Shown one piece after another: positions 35,235 through 47,750 of a stretch of DNA of 64,000 nucleotides. The DNA is from Tanypteryx hageni (Eukaryota > Arthropoda > Insecta > Odonata > Petaluridae): positions 19,973,840-20,037,839 of the forward strand of contig CM054116.1 of assembly GCA_028673005.1 (NCBI GenBank), written 5' to 3'. How positions within the stretch are numbered: position 1 is the stretch's first letter; each line of letters begins with the position of its first letter. Below the pieces are notes generated by a model. It had not been told where the DNA came from. It saw only the letters and a program-made list of their open reading frames with translations, and searched no databases. Position numbers and translations under genes: made by a program.

Positions 35235-36190
35235 CGACCGCTAAAAATTCGAAATTATTTAAGCATATTTTAAAGGTTAATGTATTTTTGAATGTGTTAT
35301 GAAACTGAAATTATTTTAAAAGGTAGATTTAAAAAAACGAAATAGGGATTATAGAAATTTTTATATTTTAATTTGTTTGGCTTTTAAAATTTGAAAAGTT
35401 TAAACAAAGAGGTGAATGTTTAGGTACAACAAGGCAAGGCAAGTTAGTTCTGTAATTTAAATATTTTAATTAATTTGTTCCCATAATTTCCACGACAGCA
35501 TGGTATTTTGAAGGACCACGTTTTGCTAAATAAGGGCAGTCATGACACTCCACAGACGTGACTAAATCTTCTTCTTCATCTACAACTACACTCACTTCAT
35601 AACCTCTTTAACTTATTCTGTGTTCAGGGCAAATCTTGCCTTTAGCAATACAAATTTTTCCTTCTTGCTTCAGTTTAACAAATCCAAGAGAATTACTGAC
35701 ATAGTCTTTCCTCATTGACCTCAAAGGTAGAAAAAAGCCATAAAAGCAACAATGAAATTTGCGTCAAATACAAAAGAGACACGCAGTTATGACACACACT
35801 TCCACAGTTTTTCTTTTCACAAGTATAGGTAATAACTAAGACAGATAGACACTTAAAACAACAAACTTCATCACAATTCCTATAGACAAGACAGACGGAA
35901 ACAGATGAGCTGGAGATTCGAAATTTTTTTCTTAGGTAGGATTTTGTGCAAAACCGACTAGAACAAACGAAAATCTTAAAAGAGTGCGACAATGCGGCCG
36001 CTAAAAATTCGCATTTGTTTAAACAAATTTTCAAGGTTTATGTATTTCCGAATGTGTTACAGAGCTGAAATTTTTTATAGGTAGGATTTGAAAAAAAAAC
36101 GAAAAAGGGATTATAGAAATTTTGATATATTAATTTGTGCTGCCGTTAAAAATTCTTAAAATTTAAACAAATAGATAACTGTTTACGTAG
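35235..36190 (+). repeat. Interspersed repeat blocks near Harbinger relic, arm 1
   Basis: Two diverged blocks (35235-35410 and 35895-36190) share GCG-CCGCTAAAAATTCG, CGAAA-AGGGATTATAGAAATTT and nearby text. The 35895 block also shares about 100 bp with 29890-30010 in the 1.1-kb inverted element. Probably one MITE or Harbinger-derived noncoding family. Arm 2 carries the inverted blocks (about 60740-61695). Confidence 0.65.
35470..35715 (-). pseudogene. SWIM-like zinc-finger fragment, arm 1
   Basis: Minus frame reads MRKDYVSNSLGFVKLKQEGK, then ICPEHRIS, one stop, then GYEVSVVVDEEEDLVTSVEC, HDCPYLAK and KYHAVVEIMGTN. The order (short strand-forming V-x-V-x-V, then SVECHDC, then x-K-x-H-A) resembles the SWIM-type finger found in insect repeat-associated nuclease-like proteins, but the third Cys is replaced by Tyr. 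Fragment and family link are tentative. Confidence 0.45.
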
Positions 36191-36505
36191 ATGCTACATC
36201 TGGTAAAAATTATTAAAGTATTTGTAAATTTTTAGTATCCCTTTTGCTTCCTGACATTCTACATTGACTGACTGTGTGCCGTCAACAAGAGACCTTTTTC
36301 CAGAAACATATTATTCCCGGGTTTTAACAGGGTTTCTCGTGTTATTTAGGATGTTTTAGCAGAAAGCAAAAGCAATGAATTCTCTGATTATGGCACACGA
36401 TACAGCGTGAAACTTTGAGGATCGAGTTGCCAACAATTCACGGAATATTTTTCTGGTGGCCACAGCAAATCCTTGGCACTTGTTTCCTATATTGCTCCGC
36501 TAAAT

Positions 36506-36824
36506 CAGCGGTGCCCAAACTACGGCCCGCGGGCCAAATGCGGTCCGCGAAGGGTTTTTGTTCGGCCCGCGAAGCTGAGGCGAAAAATCAATTCGAAAAA
36601 TTTAACACACAAATTCATACATTTTTTAAAAATTTTCATAATAAAACTTTAAATATTGAAATGTTAGCCATGAAAACCTTATTCAGACAAGATTTTCACT
36701 TAATGGCATCTCAGAACATATAGAAATTTTCCGATTTTAACTCTAATCCGGCCCGCCGAAGAATTGACAACTTCCAATGCAACCATTGATGTGGCCCGCC
36801 ATTAGAAAGGTTTGGGCACCGCTG
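36506..36824 (+). mobile_element. hAT MITE with 8-bp target duplication, arm 1
   Basis: 319-bp non-autonomous element with terminal inverted repeats CAGCGGTGCCCAAAC and GTTTGGGCACCGCTG, flanked by CGCTAAAT and CGCTAATT (8-bp target duplication, one mismatch). The GC-rich ends (CGGCCCGCGGGCC) are typical of hAT families. The 102-codon frame across it is a shadow. Confidence 0.9.
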
Positions 36825-37479
36825 CGCTAATTCTCTGAAATACATCGAAAAAGCGCTACAGAGTCCTAAACCACCACTACGTTATTCCATAAACATATAA
36901 TCCCCCGCCCATGTTTAACGTTCTTCCTGCTGTATATTAATACATTTGTGTACGTTTGCTACGACTCTATAAATTGAAAGCTTTTATGAATATGATTCTC
37001 CTTTTTTTATTAAATGTGAGAATCCATTAGCATTTGCCGTTTAAGCCTTTATTGTAATATCGATATTTTTCTTTTGATTTTGTAAACGATTGTTACAGCT
37101 GCAGAAGCAATTAATTACAGGGGAACTTTAAAGCTCTCCCAAATATTAATATTAATTAATTAGACGGAGGGGACTATTGATGTCTATAAATCACGAGGTG
37201 CAATGATCTAAGTAATACCACATCATAAATTTCTTATCAGATTTTTGTATATACTCCTTCGAATTATTATATAAAAACTACGGGTATCGTTGACCTACTT
37301 AGGAAATTGCTATAATTTTTTCGAGGAATTTTTGGTCAATTATTCTACGTAAGATAATTTTGAATCCTACATATTTCACAAGTTGCTCAGCATTTCTATT
37401 TCATTTTCATTGGTAAAATATCGTCAGTGACTGGGTCCTTAAACACTGGATAGATGTATTCTATAATGACTAATATTTA

Positions 37480-37560
37480 TTTTGATATCCCTACTTCTCG
37501 AAGGAGCACTTCTAGTGTCGCTGGCTCGAATCCTGCCTCGAATCCTGCCTCGAGCATGGA
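37480..37560 (+). mobile_element. tRNA-like SINE fragment, arm 1
   Basis: B-box-like GGCTCGAATCC at 37523-37533, followed by a 12-bp tandem duplication (TCGAATCCTGCC twice). Arm 2 (about 59380-59430) has only one 12-bp unit. Confidence 0.4.
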
Positions 37561-38486
37561 TTGTTGCGATCCGTCACGGATTTTCCGGTCATTTTCTGAT
37601 GACAAGCTTTAAGTAGCTTTTCGGAAGACAGGAAAAACTCCAAATAGCTAAAAAAAAAAAAGAATATCCAAGCCACGTTCCTTACTCCGTTCCCGATATC
37701 CTTACTTAAAATAAGAGAGGAACAATTTTTCGGCGAGCGAAGCGAGCAAAGGTGGGTGCAAGGAAGGTGTGGGGATTGTGGGGTGGGATATCTCCGAGGT
37801 ACTTACGTATTTTGCCTCATCAATTTCTCCGGCAAGAATATACAAACATTACAACAAACAACTTCTAAACATAAAAATCAGCTATCATTAGAAACAATAC
37901 ACAAAAATCCTAGTTAAGTGTGATTTTGATCACACCATTAAGGTTTTTGTAGGTAAAGTAGTTCAGAAATAACTTCAGTGAGTGGATGGGTAATTGAAAA
38001 TGATGTTATCCGGATGGGTTAGCCACCCGCACAACACGCAACTACAGATAGCTATTTTTTACAAATTAATTATTTTCTCAAAATATTTTGTATAAATTTA
38101 ATTAAAATTTTATACGATTCCTCATATTATATATTATTATATATATTGTAGTAGGGTGTATGTATGACGTTTTTCCGAGATAGAAGGGGGGGGGGGGGAA
38201 GGACAACTTAAATTTCCACTTTTTCCTTTCCTACGGCCGTCACTTAAAAAAAATCAAAAAACTAAAATACGATTCATAATCAGAAGATTATGGTCTTTCA
38301 TTTGATACCCAATATGTATTTTTTTAAATAATTAATTTTTAACCTCCCACCATTTTCAACAATTTTCCGTCAATTATTTGTTTGTAATATATTTTTCGTG
38401 TCGTTGGACCAGTAATGTGCGTATGCATGCCAAATTTGATGTCCCTCGCGTGAACGGTGCGATCAGCAGACCTTTCTGACAGCCTG

Positions 38487-38506
38487 ACACACACACACAC
38501 ACACAC
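38487..38506 (+). repeat. AC microsatellite, arm 1
   Basis: Ten AC units at the end of a 3'-like block (CGATCAGCAGACCTTTCTG). Its arm 2 partner (58436-58453) is one unit shorter. A G homopolymer at 38188-38199 also differs in length between arms. Confidence 0.9.
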
Positions 38507-39144
38507 CAGGAGCTCAGTGTTCAGTGATTTCAACTGTGTTGAAATGGGGAGGCAGCGGTGTAACTCACGAGTTCCTCCTCCCTGGGCGCCTGGACCCTTC
38601 ATTGTTCCTTGTTCTTTTAGTCTTTATGAGTAGAAAATGAATCCCGCGTTTGATAATATTTATCTGTTCTCTGCATTGAATTCTGTCAGTCATCACTAAA
38701 ACATTCTTTTAATGAATTTTTCCGAGATTTTCATTTCCTATGTACACAGACGTCCAGCCGGCCCTGCCCCGTCAAAAGTTGGCTAAATCGTTGTCAGTCC
38801 ACTTATGCAAAACTGAAAAAATGACGGACCTAGATCTAACAGCTTCCGAGATATTCATTTCTCACCTACAACGGCCGCTAACCGGCCCTGTTGTGTCAAA
38901 AGTTGGACTGAAAGCGTGTGTCCGCCTACTTAAAAAAACCTGAAAAAATGACGGCTCTAGCTCAAAAGACTTCCTTGATATTCATTGCTAATAGTGTGGT
39001 TGCACCCCTACCTACATTTTCGATTATATGGACAATGTACATAAGTAACAATATTAGCTCTTAATAATTCATAAACCGTTCCTTACTGAAAAATCCCATA
39101 AAAGCTACAATTGATTGAAAACATTTGAGGGAATATTCGTCAAA

Positions 39145-39480
39145 GAAAAGATTATGAGCTATCACTCACTCGGAAACGAATATGAGCGGTTATCTGTTGA
39201 GAAACGATTATGAGCAATTATTCACTGACAAACGAATACGATTGATTATTGTATTATTCGTTGAGAAACGAATACGAGTGATTATTTGGTTATTCGTTGA
39301 GAAACGAATACGATTGATTATTCGGTTATTCGTTGATAAATGAATACGAGTGTTTATTCGTTGAGAAACGATTATGAGTGAATAATCAATTATTAATATT
39401 CGATTATGATATCACTCTGATATAATCGAATAATTCGAATGATATAACCGAATAATTCGAATATGAATATTCGAATATAC
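39145..39480 (+). repeat. 36-bp satellite next to Tc1-like relic, arm 1
   Basis: Tandem units of about 36 bp (with a shorter variant of about 25 bp) built on CGTTGAGAAACGAATACGA, then a run of short palindromic ATTCGAATAT motifs. It replaces the missing 3' half of the Tc1-like transposase. Confidence 0.85.
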
Positions 39481-39490
39481 CATCACTAAT

Positions 39491-40162
39491 TCAGATGCTA
39501 TAATCCAAAGAGATCATTATGTTTTTCCCACGGTTCGTAGGAACCCTTTTGATAGCATCTATATTTTTAGGAGATAATCCATAATTGTTGGTACTATCTA
39601 GATTAAAACCAGTTTCATCTAGAAATAATATTCTTCCTGATGGAATCTTCATGATTTCACGAGAATATATTTTCCAATTTGATAAAACTTCAGGTGTTGT
39701 AGATTTTGAAACTCTTCCTTTCAATCTTTTTCTTGTAATGCCAATATTTTTTAGATTTGTCGATATAGTAGACTGTGTAGAGATGAAGTCATATTCTCTC
39801 AACTTTTCTCGAATGCCTTTTTGTGTCAATGAGCAGTCTGCTTGAATAATTTCACATATTTTGTCCGATAATCTAGAAACTTATTGCGGTTTGGGTCCAG
39901 GCTTCTTCCGTGTTAAATCAACTTCTTCCATATTTTCCTCAGCTTCGTGTATTCTCCTCATTAGTTTGTACACAACAGACAAAGATACGCCCAAGTTTTT
40001 TGCCATTTTAACCGCTGACTCACCTTGTTCTCTCATATTTTTAAATACTTCAATTTTTTCGTCGGTTATTGAGGTTCTTTTCTTTCTTGTTCTGGCATCT
40101 ACATCATTTAGTTCACTCTGTATCCCATTTGAATTTACTACTTCCTGAGAGTTTTCTTCCAT
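39491..40162 (-). pseudogene. Tc1/mariner-like transposase, arm 1 (one stop, truncated)
   Basis: A DDE transposase that would cut and paste its own DNA. Residues 1-93 (40162 down to 39881) start MEENSQEVVN and hold a helix-turn-helix at about 47-71 (SAVKMAKNLGVSLSVVYKLM) and the basic linker RKKPGPKP. One in-frame TAA follows, then the same frame goes on to ILFLDETGFNL, whose Asp is the first catalytic residue, and RVPTNRGKNIM. It then ends in satellite sequence, so the second and third catalytic acids are missing. Typical Tc1-like proteins are about 340 residues; about 220 are left. Inactive. Confidence 0.88.
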
Positions 40163-40221
40163 TACAGGGTAGGGTTAGTATTGTTTATAATTATCAATAA
40201 TCTATAATCTATAATTCACGA

Positions 40222-40393
40222 TAATGTGTTTATAACTACTGATAGTTTGTTTATAACTACTGATATTTTGTTCATAACTACTGATACTTTGTTTATAACT
40301 GCCAATAATGTATTAATGACTACCGATACTTGGTTTATAACTACAAATAATGTGTCTATAACTTCGATAGTGTGTTTATAATAGCCGATAACC
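40222..40393 (+). repeat. 21-bp minisatellite, arm 1
   Basis: Same array, one base shorter near 40365 (ACTTCGATAG for ACTTCCGATAA), which closes one of the shadow frames seen in A and C. Confidence 0.9.
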
Positions 40394-41618
40394 CAGCGCG
40401 TCCAACAAGGCCTAGGAAACACTTCAGAAAAATGTTGTGCCGCGTTACGCATTGAAACTAATGTAGAGGACTCGATCTATACCAGCGACGTCATACTGTT
40501 GCACTATGCATTTTATGCTGCGTCTGGTTGTAACGCAGTGTTTCTCATGCTGTAAGGTTTTACTTGAAGTCGAAGTCCTTCATTAATTCTAACCAGCACA
40601 AAACGCCAGCCATCGGAAGATGTACGTCAATGTATTTATATCGTACTTTCAGTTATTTTTTTGCAGTACGAAATGATAAGTTGCCGAGGATAATATTTAG
40701 CGACTAGCAGTTAATTATGAGGAATTCATTAAATTTACTAGTGTGAATTCTTCTTTTAGGATATTATGTTTCATTGAGAACACGCCGCGGAGGTTTTCCC
40801 TTCCTTGTGTAAGATCACTTCGGCAATTAACGCTTCCTGCTACATAGAGCAATACTTAATTATCAAAAACTTTCGCAAATCATCAGTGACGCAGACACGA
40901 CTCAATTCCTTTGCTATTTTAACAATTGAATACCAAAACGCAAAGTTATTAAATGTTGATAAATTGATTTATGTCTATATTTTAATTAAAGGCGGAAAAT
41001 GAAGGATTTGCCAAGGGCGCTAAAAACACTCCCTACGGCTGTGCATATAGACTCATATAGACTATATATTTACTCAACCATCGATGTAAAATACATTTTT
41101 ATTAGACGTATTCAAAACAAGATTTATTTTTTCCGTAAATAAATACATTTTTATTGTACAACAAATATTCATTTTACAGTGAATTTTGATGCAGCGACGT
41201 GAGATGGCCTGAAAAAAATGAAAAAGAAAATTAATCATTTCGTAATAAAATAAAAATTCTAATATAATTTCAATGACTCGTTTAACCTTTAATCATAATT
41301 TTTCTCTCAGCCGTCTCTCATTACAATACTTTGTATCTTTCTTAAAAATGACAATCGGTTATAAATCTTTGATTTGCGAGTCGTCCATTTACAGGGGATA
41401 ACAGGAGAGAGTTTTCACTGAATTTTCTATTCGTATCTCTTTTTTGAGGAGACGTATTTTTATTATGAATATAAAAGGGAATTATTTTAAACAAACCCGA
41501 ACGCACTCAGAAACCACAACTATCATCCCTCATTCGTTTCTTCCCCAATGGACATTATTAAATTATTTTAGCGATTTTAGGAGATACATGTACCAAAAAG
41601 TGTAGTTTTAATGCGTTT

Positions 41619-41677
41619 GCAAAACAACAACCTAAGATATGGAACAAGTGGCTTAAGAAAGAAGACAGCATAGTTGC

Positions 41678-41740
<63 letters not shown>

Positions 41741-42755
41741 GATGTATATGTATATATATATATATGCAATTAGTTGGTGCTTGCATTCTGCAAGCATTTC
41801 ATCTGACCCTGATAAAAATTAATATTTCAGAGAGATATAGCATTATTAGAAATATTTTTTAATTCAAAATATTTTGTTGTTTAAAAAATTGCGAATTTTT
41901 AGCGTCCCCATTTTTACACTGCAAGATTTTCGTTTTTTCTAGTAGGTTTTGCACAAAATCCTACCTAAGAAAAAAATTTCGAATCTCCAGCTCACCTGGA
42001 AATGCCTAAACATTAGTAATCTCCTATATGTTATATCCTCCTCCTCCTCTGTAAGAAAAGTCGATATATAATGCCTAGTAGAAGGTGCTTGCATACTGCA
42101 TGCATTTCATCTCACTTTGAAAAATCATTCATTTTTCAGACAGATATTTCATCATGAGAAATATTTCTTTAATTCTAAAGATTTCTCCTCTGGACAGGTT
42201 TTTGTTTTTTCATTACGAAACAATAATGAACTAAAACTATCGCTAATTTTTGCAATTTTAGGAATATAATATTTTTCCCAAATTTAATTAATAATGCCAC
42301 ACATTTCTGCCAAATTTTAAATTTATAGTACAATTAGAAGAGAAGAAACATTTATCTAATTGTTTAAATTTAAATAATTTTTACCGCCAAAATAACAATT
42401 TTTTGGATAAATTGAAATATTTTTTCGTTTACATTGGCTAACTTCTAAATAATTTAAAAACAAATTATAATATCAAAATTTTATTATCCCTATTTCGGTT
42501 TTTTACAAATGTTTACACCGCCGTCTCAAGACCTTTTATCTGATATGCAGTTTGTAGGCTGAATTCATTTTTTAAGGCCTCTCGGTGCTGTTACAATTCC
42601 TATTTAATATATAGGTAAAACAATTTAACTGTGTCTTATAAATGAGTGGGCATTAATGGGTTAATTTGTTATATTTTTTGTAGAATTTGTCTTGTTTTTT
42701 ACCACTTGTTGTGTGTTAAACCCTGGTTAGACCCAGTCGACCAAGGGGACCAACT
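41619..42755 (-). repeat. 1.1-kb inverted element, right copy
   Basis: Inverted partner of 29131-30259. It starts directly at the inner end of arm 1 and passes at 42755 into a SINE head, which the left copy lacks. This suggests the right copy keeps the original flank on the SINE side and the left copy keeps it on the other side (30260 onward). Confidence 0.9.
41681..41765 (-). repeat. TA microsatellite, inverted copy
   Basis: Partner of the array at 30123-30198 and longer by several units. Confidence 0.97.
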
Positions 42756-42925
42756 GCTTAACATCCATTCCCAAGGACAGAGCGCTGACTTGTGCAGTCT
42801 CCTCAAAGCACACAAACATGGGCCTGGACAATCACAGGTTGAAAAATCTGACCTCCACAGGATTCGAACCTGTGACCACTTCATGGAAGACCAATGCTCT
42901 AACCACTCTACCACCGCCACCCCAG
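42700..42925 (-). mobile_element. tRNA-derived SINE
   Basis: On the minus strand the head reads GGTAGAGTGGTTAGAGC (A box), then about 30 bases later GGTTCGAATCC (B box, 42860-42870), as in a tRNA-derived RNA polymerase III promoter. A tRNA-unrelated body follows and runs into the 1.1-kb inverted element. The left copy of that element starts inside the body. Not a functional tRNA gene: the acceptor stem does not pair well. Confidence 0.7.
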
Positions 42926-44796
42926 ATAAACCTGTGGGCAAAGAAATGATAATTAAGGTTTATTGCAAAACATTACACAAATTTTAAATGCCCAAAAATA
43001 TTTTTACTTTATTGAACATTCAAATATGTGAATTTTAGATTTATTCTTTACTTTTTAGTCCATACAAAATGTGACTTCATTAAAATAAATTTTATTTTTC
43101 TGTTTTTAGGCCCAGATTAAAGACTTATGGAGCTTTCGCTGATAATGTCCTCAAAGATCTTCAAATATTCATCAATCTTGATCTCTATATCAGACTTTAT
43201 TCACATACCTAATTATTTATTTAGTGTGCAAAATAATTATCTTTATTTCTGTTTATTGTCAACAATAGAAGTGTTTTCTTTCATTGTAATTTGTTGATTG
43301 GCACTTCCAAGGAAGCATAAATGTTTCTATTTATTTGAGAAAATCTATAGGAAATAATTGCTGCAATTGATTCTGAATATAGTTGTGGTTACATGACAAT
43401 ATTTGCCGTAAGTATTCATGCTTTTCTTATATCGTGTATCATTATGTGTTATTTTATTGAAATTTGTAATTGTGGCATCCGTTTGGCTGACTCAGTATAA
43501 ATATGCTAATATGGTTTTGTATGTATGTGTACATTATAAATATTAAATTTGGTTAAAATTTATGTGGAAAATTCAACACAAATACTTGTAAAAAAGAAAT
43601 TTATTTATTACTTGTATTGTGGAAGCCCTGGTTTTGATATCTATGCTAAACATGTTGATTTTGATTTTTTAATTTGCACACCACCACCAATTCCTTCCCA
43701 ATTTATAATTACCTAATTTTGAAAATTTTCTAAGTTGATTCAGTCGAAATATGTCATTTTGGTCATGTATTTATGTGAAAATTCTGTGACAAATTTGGTT
43801 GAAATCGGTTAAGCCAACAGATGGACGAAAATCACTAAAAATGCTGAATTCGTAACTCATTAACATTATGAATAAGTAAAAATATATGTTGAAATATCAT
43901 GCCAATAAACATTGATTTATGACCTTGAATATTGAACTTTGGATGTAACATAAGGTCAAGAAATTGTAAAACTTCTATGAAGACTGACTTCTTTCAGAAT
44001 ATCACTATGATTGAAGAAGTCTTCCAAACAGAATCAGCATTCCAGTGAATGATTCTGAACACAGATTAAGAATGATGCCATGGGAAACCAAGTGTGAGAG
44101 ATAGAAAGCCCGGCCTTTTCTGAAGTATTCATTGTCTTGAGCACAATATGGAAATTTATTCGAAGTTTGTTTTATGTCCCAAAATTATGAGTAAACTAGA
44201 TGAAAGTACCTGGCAATGCCCAGGCTATGCCAGACGTGCAAATAAAATTATGTCATATGGTAACACAATCATTTCCACATTTGCACATTTTTTCATGTTC
44301 ATAAAAACAATTCTTTCCCCTATACTGCATATGGAGAAAGTAAAAATCCTATCACATACAGACAGACCAACAGACATGATTGTGAAAACAGTCAAAACAT
44401 GTTCAAAGGGCCTTAAAAGGTGTATTTACATTGAAACCTCGAAAGCGAATTCTTTCATGAAAACAATACATTCTCCATATGGAGAAAGTAAAAATTAATT
44501 CTGAGATATCTCTGATACCTATAAATTGGGCCAGGAGGGTCCATGGAGGTCCGGAGGGAACGAGAGCATATATGAGAACAATACGATTTTGAGTTCAACA
44601 ATGCAATCAGATGGCAAGGTGACTTAAAAATGCTAAATTTTGTCAAAATATGATATTAAAACATTAAATTCAAGAGATTTTGATTTGAAGGTGATAAAGA
44701 TGAAAAGAATAAGAAACTATTGTCATTTATCTTTAATGCAGTCCTAGTCCGGAGATCGAAGGTCAAATATGTGAATTTTAATAAGTAAAAGAAAAT
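42926..44796. other. Single-copy AT-rich spacer
   Basis: The only long stretch outside the repeats. No recognisable gene. A motif CATATGGAGAAAGTAAAAAT occurs twice (about 44327 and 44477), the second inside the 16-bp palindrome TTCTCCATATGGAGAA, suggesting the edge of an old interspersed repeat. Confidence 0.55.
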
Positions 44797-45359
44797 AAGC
44801 TTGCAGGTTGAAATATCCATTTTTCCATGTTACCTTATGGGGAATGGAAATCATTCTCAGGGATCGAACCAGGCCTATTTTGGAATTATGTTTTTCTAAA
44901 TGACTTTTACTTTAAGAAAAATAGCATTACAGTTCCACTTTTCCGCCCACCGATGACAACTATGAAATCAGTTTTATATATTAGATTCAATTAAGGGCAG
45001 CAATATTGCCAAAGCACAACAGCATTCTTCCATTTGCTAATTAAATTCACCCTTTTGGCACACAACTCAACTTTAGTCATAGACACATTTGTAACCATTC
45101 GCCATATAAAGCGATTTTGCTCTGTGACTAAACATACCCAATGCTAGGCCATGGAATCAAGGATGGGGAAGTTTGTCACTTCATATACTAATCATTTTTT
45201 GATGGCTATGGCACAAAGTGGCTTCACATGGTGCACTAGAAAAAGGTAGAAGTTGTTGCAAGCCAATCCAGTGCAATTAACATTGGTTATTTTATAGCGG
45301 GAAAAATCCGTATACTTATCTCATATTTCGCTCTTACTTATTCATTACTCATTCACAAG

Positions 45360-46616
45360 GATGTAATTCAAATAAGTTAGATATTTATTTGACACATGAA
45401 AATCGTCTGCATAACGAATAAACTATCAAGTCACACATCGGAATATTTGCTACTTTAGCCCTCCTATATGAACTTTCCCGAAATTTTTTAATAATTGCCT
45501 TAATAGTACCAACTGTGTTACAGATTTCACTCAAGCCATTAAAATCATGCACTTCATGGTTAAGACGATGGGAAGAACAATGAACAAACATTGCTTTCGG
45601 GTGTAAAGATATAATTTTTGCTTGCACACCCCCTAGCTTTCCAGCCATTGCAAAATATCCATCATATCTCTGACCAACTAAAATTTACATTTGCAATTTA
45701 AATTAATTAATATCTCTCTGATAGTTCCTTCTGCACTGCGATCTGATATCGGAATAAACCCAAGAAAAAATTATTCGCGAATACGAGTTTGTCCAGTGAT
45801 TCACTTGGGAAATGTAACCCCTATTGATGATAATTGTTCTATTCCCCCAATATCAGTCATTTCTTCAGTCAAAATGGAAACCCCATCGAAAGCATTTCCT
45901 GCAGCAACTAAATCATCTCTCAAAATACACCCACAAATTTCTATTATTTATTTCGAGTTCTCATAGATGTGTATTTAGCGTTTGCATTGCAAGTTAATAA
46001 ATGTTTTTGTTTCATCACCTGCCTCAATCCGAAAGATTGAAGATTTCCTTAATTGTTAGTTTTACCTCGTAATGCAATATCAAAACAATACTTATTGAAT
46101 ACAGTATTGCTCTATTTTCCTCTTTTGCATCGGCAACTAATTTGTTTTGCAGCATTTGTTTCGAAGCACTTTTCTCTTTCATTATTGAAATAGAGTGATC
46201 GACTTCTGTTTGTGAAGTTTTATGACAGTGGGTTTTGTTATGGGAACTTGCGGCTTCATGAAATTTTTTGAATTAATGAAAGAATATCGAAATTCCCTAT
46301 TCGCCCTTGGAGGAAAAAGGATACATACTTGACATAGAGCAGCCTTTAAAAGTGTACAATAAGTTAACCAAGGAGTATGCTGAGTAAGCAACGGTAGACG
46401 GAAAGCTCGAATATTTTCACTATCATGCTTAAAGTTATAAGTCGGTGAAGATGTCCAGCATTTGCTCAAGATTTCATATTTAAATTCACTAATCATACTT
46501 TGTGGCCTTTCATCTACCCTTACACAATCCAATATCAAAATGTTCACTAACTTCTGAAGCGACATCATAGATCTCAAGTTGATCATCCACTTCATCAATT
46601 CCTGGATCCAATTTCG
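45360..46616 (-). pseudogene. hAT transposase relic, inverted copy E
   Basis: The best-preserved core of this element. The minus frame 45385-45648 reads MAGKLGGVQAKIISLHPKAM and FVHCSSHRLNHEVHDFN, restoring the residues MAGKLGGVQAKI where copy A has a short deletion, and continuing ICNTVGTIKAIIKKFRES. The zinc-finger part is open at 46182-46598. Stops remain between them. Confidence 0.8.
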
Positions 46617-47750
46617 TTTTTATTTAAATAATGCGTAATATATATAGAGTTTTATTGCTGTTATTGAGAAAATATTTCTATACGAAATTCATTTTCATTA
46701 CTTCCATTGGCTACAAAACGTAACATGGAGCTCGTAAAAATATACAAATAAGGATGTGCACTATGGCAAAGCAAATAAAATTCAATACAACACAAAACAT
46801 AAATGGTATATTTTTAATTCATTTGTTTATTAAACCAAATAAGAAAAACGCCTTAAAATTAACCTACCTTCTTATTGAAGTTAACTAGAGTTAATATTTT
46901 TCCAACAGAAAAATATTCAGTTAAATAGATTTATGAGTAAAAACTCTATCAAGCAAATCTTTAAAATAGCGATTCCCTCTAAGATACCGCTTTTCTTATC
47001 CCTATAGACCTGCTCCTACAGGATATTTATTTGTGTAAAATAACCGTGCATATTTTCAAAATTCAACTGAAGACAGGCAAACCTATTTAGAAAATATAAT
47101 ATGCTATTTGAAATTATCCGGGGTTGCTCGGGTTTTTAAGTCAAGATAGACAATTGTGAGGAAGATTTGAGAATAAAATCAAGTAATGAAACCAAATTAA
47201 TTTAAATTGTAATGCTTGATGTTACGCAATATTTCATGTCTTCCCATATTTTGCCCAAATAAATAAATTTTATCGGCGACTAACTTAGTTAGTAGTTAAC
47301 TAACTTTGTATCTTTTATCAAATAATCATGATAAACAATCGATGGAATAACTTTTAAAAGATAGTTATTTCACTCGAATGGATTTCCAGTTGAAGAAACT
47401 GCATCATATTATGTGTTCATGAATATCAAAAAAATTTAAACCTTGGGCAGGAATTGCACGCTCTAGGGAAGCAACCGGTGGAAACACGTTTGAATATATA
47501 GTCAAATTTAGCTTAACAATACCCATCCCATGCAAAGGCTGATTCTGTGGGTTTAATTTGTCACGTGAATATTTTATAGTGAAACCTATGAAACAAAACG
47601 TGTTCCCGGACTTTGAAATCGATTTGGCGATAAATGATTTGTTTGTATAACATGGAAAGTGTTGTTATAATAAAATAAGCAAAAATTGACTAAATTGATG
47701 CATACAAATGTTCAGTTGAAGAGAAGCAAAAAGGACATATAGGTATTTAA

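Larger units (their letters stand above)
36833..39144. other. Noncoding part of arm 1
   Basis: No protein homology seen. It holds the tRNA-like fragment, a poly-G run, the AC microsatellite and two diverged direct blocks around 38755-38960 (each with TCAAAAGTTGG and GAAAAAATGACGG). Arm 2 has the same in 57798-60104. Confidence 0.6.
32930..41617 (+). repeat. Large inverted repeat, arm 1
   Basis: Every position pairs with the reverse complement of arm 2: coordinate sums are 96930 near the outer end, 96929 around the Harbinger and MITE, and 96942 from about 37.5 kb inward. The shift of 13 is largely a 12-bp duplication in the tRNA-like sequence at 37.53 kb. Differences are rare single bases and homopolymer lengths. 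From about 39720 to 41617 the arm is also homologous to the Tc1-minisatellite part of units A and C. It ends at 41617, where the 1.1-kb inverted element replaces the expected continuation. Confidence 0.95.

Noticed and set aside
35693..36034. Cys-rich 113-codon frame (and 60895-61236)
   Set aside because: Spans an interspersed repeat block and overlaps the better-supported SWIM-like fragment in another frame; composition looks accidental.
36415..36723. 102-codon frame (and 60206-60514)
   Set aside because: Runs across the end of the hAT MITE and half of it is the terminal repeat.
39145..39480. CRISPR-like array
   Set aside because: Units are contiguous without unique spacers, and the region is eukaryotic.
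42842..42925. Functional tRNA gene
   Set aside because: A and B boxes are present but the acceptor and other stems do not fold properly; it fits a SINE head.
42646..42987. 113-codon frame across the SINE
   Set aside because: It is a translation of SINE sequence in the antisense direction.
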